Shown: piece by piece, positions 23,452 through 34,797 of the stretch
Numbering within the stretch: the first letter of the stretch is position 1
How the letters are laid out: the number at the start of each line of letters is the position of its first letter
Assembly (NCBI GenBank): GCA_947179485.1
Contig: OX359247.1
Span: 35,502,801-35,566,800 of the forward strand
DNA from: Allacma fusca
Lineage: Eukaryota > Arthropoda > Collembola > Symphypleona > Sminthuridae
Direction: 5' to 3'
DNA length: 64,000 bases
Position numbers and translations under genes: made by a program
The notes under the pieces: model-generated
Seen by the model: the letters and a program-made list of their open reading frames with translations, nothing else
The model's database searches: none
Told to the model about the DNA's origin: nothing

Positions 23452-26400
23452 ATGTCCCTGTTGAATGAAAACAAAGTAGCCAACGGTCATTGGTCATCAC
23501 CTGAGACTGAGAAGTTTCCGGTGGTGGTGATGAAGAAGCCGGAATTTGTGGCAAGCCGAAAGCGCCAGTACCTGGCCGCTCTCATCCGTAAGAATTTTTA
23601 TACTTCTTCCGCAACGCTTTATAATCAATATGTGAGATGCAGTATTGATGTTTCATAAAGGGTGACCTTCTTCCTCCTTTTGGGAGAATGCGGGCCAGGC
23701 CGGAATGTTATATGCATGCGGCTTCTCTGCGTGTGTCGGGGCCGGGGCTTTGCTCTACTTCTTATCCTTTATTGATTTTAAAGCTCTCCCTTCTTTCTCT
23801 AAAGGGATTTTTGAGGTGTTTGGGAATCCAGGTTATTTCCATATTTGTGAGGTAAATGGGGAATAAATGGTAATGTGATGTGTCTGTATACTAGAGATTT
23901 CTATCTGTCTTTCTTTGCAATTTAGCCACAATCGGCTCCTTCTCTCTCGGTACTGTGCTTGCCTGGTCGGCCCCAGCCTTGCCCGATTTGAAACTACGCC
24001 AGGATTTGGGGGATCTCACTGCGGATGATGAGACTTGGATTGCTTCCTTAGCCGTGGTGGGTTTACAAGTTCATTCATTCATTGCTCATTGTACGGAGAG
24101 TGTCTGAGTCTCAAGGAAAGAGAATCAGTAATTTCCCACACGAGTGACTAATGCTAAGAATACTTTCATTGACCCTCCTTACTTATTTTGCGGTTATGGT
24201 AAAATCCTTCCATTGCTTATTTGTTCGATCTCTTGGCCAAGGTTGTTGCTTACTTTTTCGTGGAAAATTTAGAAATAGGATGTATGTATACGTAGGTGTG
24301 TTTTCTAGTAGCTACACACATATGTACATATGTACATTACCATTTTTAGTGGAGATTTGCGTGATCTCAAGGAGCGTGTATATAGTTACAGGGTTTACGG
24401 CTGGGGCCACTAAGTCATGTTTTTTATTAGAATTGAAAATCTAAAAATAAATAAGCAATTAGGCGGTCTTGTACCATTATTACACATGTAATTGCATTTA
24501 GTGAGCCAATGAGGAAGAAACGTGTGGAGCATCCCTGAAGTAGTAGCGTGTCGTCTCTTTACCTTTGTAATCGTTCAGAGAGATAAGGAAATTGAGTGGA
24601 GATAATCCGAAATCTAAGCTACTTGCCACATTGTACTTCAATGAAAAAATTATGTTGAAAGTTATTAAACTAAAAGGATCAAGTGACAGTTCAAACTACG
24701 ATGGATTTGCGTGTCAGTCCGTGGTAGTTTGAACCAAAATGGTTTGGTGTAACAACCAATGTTATAGTTGTTTTGTTAGTCACAGAATTTTTTTCCGATT
24801 GTTTGTCACTTCATGGTGAGGTTTTCAGATCCAAGCGTGTACTCAACAACTGCTTCGATAATAAATGAGATGAGGGACACTTGGGAATGTTATCAAAGCA
24901 GAGATTATTGATAGACTTTGGGTTTAAGTATTACGTTACCCCACTTGTCCCATGCTTAACTTTGAAAATGAAAGTGTGCTGAGCATGAAGCATGACTACT
25001 CCTTGCTCACGGAATCAACTTCGGAACGAAGAGTTTAATTAGGTATGGTATGTACATATAATTAATAATGTGCACTATTATTGTTAGCACAGGAACTAGT
25101 TAACTGTTGAGGAACTTGAAGGATGATTTGATCAAATATAGAAACAGTCGTTAATTTGAGCCTCTGTCTTGAAAGTTGCAACTTCATTTGTTGGGTTTCC
25201 TCAGTCTCAAGTATTTGCTCAAGAATTCTCATTGCATAATGCACAGTGTATTGAGACAAGAGAAAAAGAAAGAGTAGAGACAGGAACTGGGCAGACCGCA
25301 AATGCATCTTGTACTTTTATAATGACATGGAATAGGAATGTCTGAAAAAAGAAAACTTTTCTTCAAGTTTTCACAAACACTACTAATTAATTCTTCAAAT
25401 GATAAAACTCAGAGGCTCGTCTGATAATTAACTTTTTTCTTCAATGGATTCAACAACTCAATTCAGTCAAGTGCTAACTTTGTGGTGACTCTGTCTATAG
25501 GAAATACAAATGATATAATGGTCCAAGTTATTCCTATCACCAAACTTGTAATTTGTAGTCAGCTATTGTCTTATTGTTTCATCAATTCAAGTTGAAATGC
25601 AGTTTCGTAATGTTCGCATGTTGAGTGTGTTGACTGCTGCATTCAATGACATTATAATTTAAAAATTATTCAGATAAGGACCAGCATACTGAATATCAGA
25701 CGAGCATGACAGGAGTTTAATTCTTGACAAGGATTAAATCAATAGGATTTACATGTATAGCTAGTAGAAGCAGTCGACACACTTTGTAGTTTGTATGTAT
25801 AGTTTGTAATCTGGTGTTCACACACGACATATGAGAGAGGTGCAGAAGATGCTAATTGTGAACCTTGAACAACTGTGAAGAGCCTGTTAAAAACTATGAC
25901 TATACTTCCACAGGAGTATTTTAAAAAGAGGTATTAAGTATATAGTCATAGTCAGTGTAGATATGTAGGTGTGCTATGCATGTACATACTGCAACAGATG
26001 CATATGTACATAAAAAAAAAGTTGAAGGCACACTGGCATACATTTACATTACTTTGTTCCATAGCACAAACGTTCATTTTATTTCTTTTAAAATTCTTTC
26101 CTCAAAATGTGTTTGCAAGTATTTTCTCTCTATCCCGAGGTCATCCTAAAATAGCAGGAATAAATAAATGAATTGTTTTGGCACTACAGGACTGCTCTAA
26201 TATGGGATTAATTAGTGTGGTTATAAATCTATGTTAATTCTTACGTGCGTCATTTTAATGATTTGGTTGTAGCAAAGGTCAGTCAATAAAAACTTCCAGG
26301 CTGCCAATAATCCTATTTGCACCTTGCAAACTCAATTTTCTTACAGTGCGTCATTTTAATACCAGTTTGGTTAGTACAGGTCGCAGTCAATAAAAACTTA

Positions 26401-28917
26401 CAAGCTGTCAATAATTTGGTTTGTACCTTGCAAACTTCCACAAGCGTTGCACACCCAATTGCATGATTAGAAGATACAATTATGAGTTTGATGTTCCGGT
26501 AATCTGCGTCATTAGACTAAGTTTGAAAATGATTGATGAGTGTAACCTATACCTGATTCATGGAATTAATTTGTGGTTATTTTCTTTTATGAATTCACAG
26601 CTCGGTGCTCTCATGTCGGGATTCATTGTGGGCGTGTGTATAAATAAATTCGGTCGGAAACTAACAATGCTCGCAATCTCATTCCCCTTCGTACTTGGAT
26701 GGTTATTGATTGCTTTTGCTCAGAATTTACCCATGATGTATGCTGGCAGATTTATCACAGGTTCAGCCTTGTTTTCTCTGACTTTAATGTTGTTGTTGTT
26801 GTTATTTGCTATCAATTTTCTGTTTATCTTAAGGAAAGATAATTCACACTAGGGAGAATGCATGCATGTCCTTTTATAATGTTATCTTCTCCAGAGGTTC
26901 CATAAAGATATACCCTTGAAGCGTTTCATATCCTAGCTATACAAACCTTTTATGGATAATATGGTACTGAAAAGTTGTTTAGGATCTGGAAAGGAAGTGA
27001 AATTGAAATTGACTGTGATTGACAGGCTTTACCGGCGGTTGCTTCACTGTCATTGTTCCCGTGTACATAAGTGAGTCCGTAGAGGATAATTTGCGAGGAT
27101 TACTGGGCTCTGCTATGGTTCTGATGCTCGTGACAGGAATTCTCTTCGCGTGAGTTTTATTACCACTGACTTACATTTTATTTCCCCCTTTCCTTCAAAA
27201 TTACATGGCAGAAGCGACCGAAACATGTGTTAATGCCATGGGATGTATGATTGGCATAATTACATACGTACATATGCTCTAATACTCTACGCTATCTAAA
27301 AAGGGATTGGGAATGCAATTTATGATTTCCTACTTCCTACTAATCACTATCAACTTTGTTTGACGATCATTTTGGCAAAGTAAATAAATTTACTGAGCAA
27401 TTTTGAGCAAGTAATTTGATTGCGTAGGTTTTGAAGGGGAAATGATGGTAGGAAGTAATGGGAAAGTAATGGAGTGTGTATGAAATTGATTTTTACGTAA
27501 TCAGGCTCCATAAGGATATTTGTGCCTGTAGCTTTGAAGATTAAGCGGTACTAAAGCATATGCTATTGTATGTATGTACATAACTATTAGCGATATGTAA
27601 TACAATTATTATAGGATTTAAAGACTTTTTTTTGTTGTGGACACAGGTTTTCCCTTGCTGCATTCGTATCCTGGTTCTGGTTATCGGTCATCTGTGCACT
27701 GTTTCCCATACTGTTGTTCTTCATGCTACTCTTTGTACCTGAAACACCCAGATTCTTGCTGCTGAAAGGACAAACTAAAAGAGCCACTGAGGCCCTCAAA
27801 TGGCTTCGAGGAGCAACAGAAGTTGAACAAATTGAATTCGAATTTGCCAAAGTAAAAATATTCCCAAGAATTATTATTTGCTTTGTACATAATTTTTATG
27901 ATTTAAAAGATGAGGATATTTAAAGAGTTGTCCTTACTGAAATGTTTATTTTCATGTAATTATAGTTGCGCAACAGCATTGAGACAAATAACAGAACTGG
28001 AACATCGTATAAGAAGCTTTTCTCACCTGCGGTGTTGAAACCAACGGGAATATCATTGGCACTGATGTTCTTCCAGCAGCTGGGCGGGATTAATGCAGTG
28101 TGCTTCTACACTGTGGATATTCTAAAAGTCGCCAATCCTAACTTTGATGCGAATATTGCCTCAATAATAATTGGGGTCGTGCAAGTTATTTTTGTACTGT
28201 CGTCCATGTTCCTCGTTGACCGGTTCGGTCGCAAGATTTTCTTGGTAACTTCCGATGTGATAATGGGATTAAGTTTGACTGCCTTGGGACTATTCTTCTA
28301 CTTTAAGCAACAGACTGAAACTAATACTCACTCTTCGATGGCCTTCATCCCTCTCATTAGCTTGATCTCCTTTATAATTGCCTACAGTGCAGGGGCTGGT
28401 AAATAAACAGAATTTTATTATACCTCATCCCGCGGGGCTTATTATCTCATTGTCAGTGGTTATTCAAAGTAACATTTTCTTCCTTCATAGGTCCCTTGCC
28501 TTGGCTTCTGATGAGTGAAATCCTTCCTCCTAATGCCAAAGGTATTATCATTTTAATTTGTCCCGGTTTGATGTATCTATACAATCGGAACTTTTAAATA
28601 ACATTTTTTACACATATTTTCCAGATATGGCTTCCGGTGTGGTGACATCCTTCTACTGGCTGCTGGCATTTGTGGCAACCAAAACGTACCGTAACATGAT
28701 CGATTTGTTGGGAGACGATGGTTGTTACTGGCTGTATGCAGCTATTTGCTTTGCAGGGGCAATCTTCACAATAATAATTGTACCCGAAACAAAAGGGAAA
28801 AGTTCGGAAGAGTTACAACGATATTTTGGAGCGTCGGTAGAGTGCAGTAAGCAGGGTGAGGCTCTATTTTCTCAAGAGGAAGTACCTTACCATGAACAGA
28901 AGCCGTCGAATGTATAA
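23452..28917 (+). CDS. Facilitated trehalose/sugar transporter, Tret1-like (8 exons)
   Basis: Major-facilitator sugar transporter (SLC2 family; insect Tret1 members carry trehalose or glucose across the plasma membrane). Exons: 23452-23587, 23926-24056, 26601-26760, 27026-27149, 27647-27851, 27966-28398, 28491-28541, 28625-28917; phases agree and give 510 residues with about 12 hydrophobic segments. Hallmarks: FGRK after TM2, VPETPRFLL after TM6, QQLGGINAVCFY in TM7, DRFGRK between TM8 and TM9, GPLPWLLMSEILP in TM10 and VPETKGKS after TM12. The cytoplasmic N-terminus is about 40 residues, hydrophilic. Intron 2 is over 2.5 kb and holds a 101-bp tandem duplication and a possible antisense small ORF. 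The substrate (trehalose, glucose or other) cannot be told from sequence. Confidence 0.93.
25062..25307 (-). CDS. Candidate small secreted protein antisense in transporter intron
   Basis: 81-codon uninterrupted frame on the strand opposite to, and inside intron 2 of, the sugar transporter. Its start looks like a signal peptide (a basic residue, then SLLFLFLLSQYTVHYA), followed by a charged, helix-prone segment rich in Gln, Leu and Glu and one late cysteine. No family is recognised. A TATA-like TATAAAAG lies only a few bases before the ATG, too close to serve as its promoter. It could be a real nested gene or a chance frame. Confidence 0.35.
   Translation of the reverse strand: MHLRSAQFLSLLFLFLLSQYTVHYAMRILEQILETEETQQMKLQLSRQRLKLTTVSIFDQIILQVPQQLTSSCANNNSAHY
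26245..26443 (+). repeat. 101-bp degenerate tandem duplication
   Basis: Two adjacent copies, starting at 26245 and 26346, each beginning GTGCGTCATTTTAAT and containing CAGTCAATAAAAACTT and ACCTTGCAAACT at the same offsets. It lies in intron 2 of the sugar transporter, shortly before exon 3. Confidence 0.75.
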
Positions 28918-31900
28918 TTATTAAAATTAGTTTTAATGTAATTAATTATATAACTTCTTCCATAGAAACGGCGACCTGGTAGATATCAAAGTGAGTAGGT
29001 CATGATGGTACAAACTTACTTGTGAACCTCGTGTAACATTTAGAGAGCTAGTTTGCCAAAGGGTTTGAAAAAATAATCGAACAGAATTATTACACCTCGC
29101 ATATGTAAAATTAGAATTAGATAAATCAAAGAAATTATTTAGTCACACAAAAACGTATGCTGGAATTAGTCGAATTACATTTTCAAGTTAGCGCAACAAT
29201 GCAGCAGGGGGCAAAATACAGACTGAGGGTATATTATTAATTACTGTAATACATTTTGGACGACAAGTACCATTACTGTACAGATACTACACAAACATTA
29301 AAACTGAGCGAGAGTTTTTCACAAATATGGGAATTAAATATACAAATATGAACCCTTTACAATTTATCATTTTCAAATGTACATATGTATGTATATATAG
29401 TAGGATGGACAAGGTTATATAATCTTAGTGATTATTAAAAATTCAGCGTCTCGCCAACTTATGTATGTGTGTATGTAGAAAGTGAGTTAGTACTGCTGAT
29501 TTAATAGTGACATAAATTCGACAGTAATATTTGACGGATATATTTTATCGATGTCTCCTTTTTTCAGCTTCTATTTTTGAATAGATAATTCTATGTCCAG
29601 AAGTATAGTTTATTGTTATAATAATATTAATATAAAATAATAATAATTATTATTGTTAGTTTATTGTAAGAATTCATAATTGTGACGTTGCCGATTCAGG
29701 GCACTCTGACAAAATTAGTCAGTATAACTTCAGTTATAACTGTTGATTTTTTGCTGGAATGTACGTGACCGTATAAATAGTTGGGTGTACATAATAACTT
29801 TTGTTTTTCGAGATTATTATATATTACGTTCAGTCAGATAGAAACATATTGAGCAGACGATCACTATTGAGAGATTTACTTTATATTTAATAGTTAAGCA
29901 AGTGATTGAATGTACCCGAAATTATTGTGATATACACGTTACTATTAGAGAGAAAGGCTTGCAACAGTTATTTTGAATACTTAGCGTAATATCTGTTGAG
30001 TCTTGCCATGGCAGTGGACGAGAGCTGTCGCATTTTTCCTATCAATCAGGACTGCTCTCCTCTAAAACTATGAGCGTCCGTGGCTCCCCCTATCTATTTT
30101 TGGTAATTCCTCAGGAGAGCTGTAAGAGCGGTTGGTATACTTTTCCAGTGTTTTGGGAGATTGGGGAATTTTGTTAAATTTGCCCTTGGCTCCACACTAC
30201 TCTTTGGCCTCTATTTTGGTAGCTTGCAGCTGACCACAAGGTTTTCTTATGACAGGACAGGGAATGATTGGAAAATACATAAGGCCCTGCAGTGAACAGC
30301 TGCATCGAACTTGGTGCAATTGCAAGCTGGTTGACTGAAACCCTTATCAACTGTCAATTTGTTTCCAGCAGTCCAAGGACATGTTAAGTAGCTTTACTGA
30401 AGTAGGTGATTATTAGGGCTTTAAGAGTGACTACAAACATTTTACCTTCATTTTTTTTTACCTCCGATGGCTACCCGATTGGCTCGGTAGGTGCTTCAGC
30501 ATGTTGGGCTCGGCGGAAAAATAGTGGAGGTGGCCAAGGCAAGGCAGGGGTATTATTTTTACCGGGAAATCGGTAAATTACAGGAAGCTCATTCCATAAG
30601 TTTACCTAAATTATTACCAGATTAGCACCCGTAGAGAAATTCGTGGGTTCTTTACGTATCTGGCAGTAATTCCGCTGCATTCAATGAGTGCTGCTAAAAC
30701 AGATGGTCAGACTGGAGCCCAGTAAAATTATGACACTAATTCTAGTAATGTATTTGACTTTATTTGTAAAATAGATTGTATTTTATCTGCTACTGTTTTT
30801 TGTATGTTTAATTATTATTCCTTAATTTCACGTTATTCTGCTGATATGTTACAGCAGCGACGCGAACTTGATGTTTGAAAACTTGTATGTGCATAATTTG
30901 AATTCATAATACTCGTTCTTAAAGTAGGTAAGATCGTATTTAATTATTACATATAAATAATGGATAAACCAGTATAATAAACGGACACACGTGTGAAATA
31001 ACGGATATCGTCGGCTTGTTAATTCAATATATTAGTAATTACTATTCTATAGTCACTAATAGTTTAAATTCCTATAATGGATATGTGAAACAACAGCTCA
31101 GCCAAGACCATGTCGAAAAAGAGCAAGATTTATTTAATTTAATTTTAATTATTTTATTCTTCAAACATACGCACTGACCATGAAGGTCAAGTATGTAGTA
31201 CGTGGTTAATGCATAAATGTACATATGTGTAGGGTGACTAAATCACACAAAATGCATACGATTACATTTACATGACATGTAATCTTAGCATCTTCCGTTT
31301 TGTTTTTCCTTTCATATCAGTAATTACTCTCACCTGAAAATAAATAATTTATACCATGTTTAGGACACAAAGTGCTAATATCTCATTTTTAGGGGTAAGA
31401 TAACGTCAATATCAACATTCAAGTGATTGCATTTTATATTAATCATGCGGAATCATACGATTACGTGTAATATGTGAAAGTTGACGATACATATGTCCTA
31501 TCTCTTTCTGTATACTGTACCATTTCTCTAGAAGCCTCCCTAAAATTCCAAAGAAATCTAACAAGTAGTTCCCTGAATTCTTGATCTTTTTATATAACCT
31601 TTTTTTGCCTACTCTGTTATATTGTAGCGAAATGCACAACTACCAAATTTCTCTCTTGCAAATATAATTATGCACACATACATATGTACGGAAATTTGTA
31701 ATTACAGTATGATTCCAGCTACATACCCTGATAATCCTCTTATTATATACCTTCTTTATTTATTCGGCATGACAATTTCAAAACTGAGACAATTAATCCC
31801 CGTAATATTAAGCTTATTCCTTTGAATTTATATCAATAAATGTGCATCTCCATAGCATGCACATCCAGACATTTTGTGTATGCATCTATCATCTGTATAC

Positions 31901-32759
31901 ATCTATTTAAGTAATAATCTAATAGTATCTCTGCTAATACTTGTAGGTATTCAGGCTGTATTTTACCCCTTCTTCCTTGGTTTAGATATAGTTACCACTG
32001 GAAAGGCTATCAATTATATTAAATATTAAAATAGATAGAATTCGCGTTTCACACTTCTGTATTTATTTCCAGTCACTACTCCCAGTAAACATAAATAACT
32101 GTCGCGTCCACTGGTCTTGTCGTGTAAATAAATGTATGTGCAAAATACCAACGCAAATAATTACTTCCTTGTGGAAGTCTTCAACAAGAAGGAATCCACG
32201 TCGCAATATTTCCCATTGACATAACGTACATGTGGTTAATATAAGTCACTAGGAATATAAACAATTTTTTTAGTTAATACATTGGGTCATACTTGCACTT
32301 GCACTTGCCAGGAGTTAATGCATACTTTACTTATCCATAGGTAAACATGTGCAGGATGTAATCTATAAAGTGCTAACTTTCATTTTCCCTTCATGGGCTA
32401 ATGTCTACATGAGATATTCCCAATGAGTATCTATTTATTTTTACATTTTTTATCAGCTAATGTATAATTGTGTATGGTACTTATGTATCACTGGGAGTCA
32501 GCTCCGCTGATCACTGCAAATTTCAAAATTTGCACTCCACCTACTGCACTAGTTTATTTACGTTTCATGTATTTACTCTACAAGAACTAGCTGTTCCTAC
32601 TAATCTAAATTTTGGGAAGCAACACGTATAGTTTGCATGGAAGTACATTGGTAGTTATCTAACGACTAAATTCGATAATAACAATCAAAAATGGAAATAA
32701 CAAACGAAGACGCAATTCGTTCATACGGAAGTGATACTTTTATCAACAATGATTGGACC
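28918..32759. other. Intergenic, no gene seen
   Basis: About 3.8 kb of AT-rich sequence between the sugar transporter and the second defensin-like gene. A slightly GC-richer island (30000-30720) was read in all frames without finding coding or RNA-gene features. Many TACATATGTA-type short repeats are present. Confidence 0.5.
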
Positions 32760-32795
32760 TATAAAAACAGACCCAGGTCCCACTTCCACATCAGA
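32760..32795 (+). promoter_or_regulatory. TATA box and initiator of defensin-like gene
   Basis: TATAAAAA at 32760-32767 is followed 31 bases downstream by TCAGA at 32791-32795, matching the arthropod TATA/initiator (TCAGT-like) layout. This would start a transcript about 128 bases before the ATG at 32921, possibly with a small 5' UTR intron. Confidence 0.55.
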
Positions 32796-32920
32796 ACATC
32801 AGCAACAATCAAATAGGATTTCAGTAGAAAGGTTTAAACATTAGCATTGAAAAGCACCATACCTGATAAAATTGACAAAAATTTTTTGGGGTTTTAAAAT
32901 ATATTCACAGCAATTGCAAG

Positions 32921-33566
32921 ATGTTAACCTCCAAAATCCTCATCTTAGTCACTGTTGGGATCACGATTCTCCTCGCTTGTCATATTGTAAGTGATTTTGA
33001 ATTTTCTTTGGATACATATTTTTTTATTTATACAGCATGTTTTTCCAATAAGGGCATCAGTAAAAGCAATAAAATTTGATTCTTATTCTTGCTCTTTCCA
33101 AAATAAATACGTCCCATATATAGTAGAGTGTACTGTGTTCAGTACCTATTCGAAAGCTAGCGACTCAAAAGAATAATATTTTATAATCAGCCATGCTTTT
33201 GGTTTAGGTGAAATTTTATGGATTCGTCTTTTACGATAATGAGCCTTTCTGTAGATAATCTTTTTGTTTTTACCACAGAGCCAGTCATTCAAGATTCAAG
33301 AGTCTGATGAAGGAGCAGACCTTAAAGGCGCGGTGGCTGGGTCTAAAGGACTTTCAAGAAAACATCTCCCATTTCCTGTAATACTATCAGTGAAAAATCC
33401 CAATAAAAAAATCGACACTGCTGAGGAAGGCAGCCCACGTGAAGGGTACTGTGATGGATTTACTGAATACGAATGCTCTGTTGTGTGTGCCTACTATGAA
33501 CTGCCCTATTCAAAATGCCAAGGCAGCATGTGCCTTTGCGAGCTATATCCCTGGCCAGAAGAATAA
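32921..33566 (+). CDS. CS-alpha-beta (defensin-like) secreted peptide, complete gene
   Basis: Two exons, 32921-32986 and 33279-33566, joined in phase 0, give a 117-residue precursor. Exon 1 is essentially the signal peptide (MLTSKILILVTVGITILLAC). Exon 2 holds a pro-region with SRKH and NKK basic sites, then the core with C-x7-C-x3-C-x9-C-x4-C-x1-C, the cysteine-stabilised alpha-beta pattern. The mature region is acidic (ends YPWPEE), which is atypical of cationic antimicrobial defensins. It is the paralogue of the exon at 80-367, about 33 kb away in the same orientation; the cysteine core differs by one residue while the pro-region differs more. TATA/initiator at 32760-32795, AATAAA at 33623-33628. 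An immune role is inferred from fold class only. Confidence 0.8.
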
Positions 33567-33622
33567 ATGCGACAATTTGTATTCTTTTTTTTACATATGT
33601 TTTATACTGTGTTTCATTCGTA

Positions 33623-33628
33623 AATAAA
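33623..33628 (+). promoter_or_regulatory. Polyadenylation signal AATAAA
   Basis: Located 57 bases after the stop codon of the complete defensin-like gene, at the same offset as in the paralogue at 426-431. Confidence 0.65.
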
Positions 33629-34797
33629 AACGAACTTTATAATAATCCATGGTTCTTTCAGCTTTCAAATCTGAAAGTAGGACTCCATTATTTTATGAAA
33701 TTATTTTAACTCATGGATCTACCGAGTGTTGGCGAGAAAGTAAACTGCATTAATATTATGTAACCACATTGTGACTATTTGTTATTGGTGTGAATTCCCT
33801 ACAAGTACATGCTCTGTCAGGGCTTTTTTAAGGCAACATGCTGCTATTTTGAATTGGTGCTGTCCGCATGCACATTTTGTCACACAATTTAAGTCCGAAA
33901 CTGTAAATGGGAAGATGATATGATGTTATTATGCTCAAATGAATCTCCATGAAATCTGCGGGCACGGCTTCTTGAAATATTTTTATTAACACCAGATAAT
34001 AACTGCACCAATAGGAATTCCGTCTTTTATGCATCTTTCTCACTACCGCAGCTGAAGCCGACTTTCTCCAACCATTCTCAACGTAGAATTTATTGATCAT
34101 TCCCTGCAAAGTACATAAAATTGCTACCAACAAGCGTCAAAAGATACTTTAAAAGTTTACTGGGAATAGTCAATATTAAACAAACAAAATTTTAGTTTTC
34201 CCAAACAAACAAATAGCTTCACTATTTTTGACACTTTATCCACAATTTGTAATCACAATTTCGATTTGATTTTTTTTAACTGAAAAAGATTTGCTAAAAA
34301 TAAGGGAAGTGTACATACATTTTTTACCATCTCTTCCCATAATGTCTATGGGAGTACGAAGGTTTTTTTGCACCCTCTACAATCCAAACAATTATTAAGG
34401 GTAACGCTACTACTGTTTATTTGAAGTATTGAAGTTACTTTTCCTCCCATCTGGATTTTTAAAATTATTCGTGTCACAACACGAAATCAAGAACATAGCG
34501 GTTGAAGAAAATCCCCACCGTCCCCAAATGCTTGTATCGTTATATCTACCTTTTGAAATGAAATTAATGAAGAGTAAATGCAGGAATGTAGTATGTTCAC
34601 CGTTGGCACTAATTGACATGAATTAGCAATTATTAACAAAAGAAAACAATTCGGTTCATAACTGCATAACATCGACACAAAATAATTTGATGTTTTAACT
34701 TTAGTGTTCATAATAATCAACAGAAAAATATTATGTACATTTATTTTAGTTCAAATCAACCCTTTTAATCATTAAACCCTTGTAAACTACAGAAATT

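Noticed and set aside
33828-34133. 101-codon minus-strand frame between the defensin-like gene and F-box gene 2
   Set aside because: No recognisable domain or signal peptide; composition matches other chance frames and no exon joins it to the F-box gene, whose stop codon is at 34798.
34410-34720. Antisense frames that resemble short domain fragments
   Set aside because: No splice-linked partners, no start context, and both strands are open by chance in AT-rich sequence downstream of F-box gene 2.
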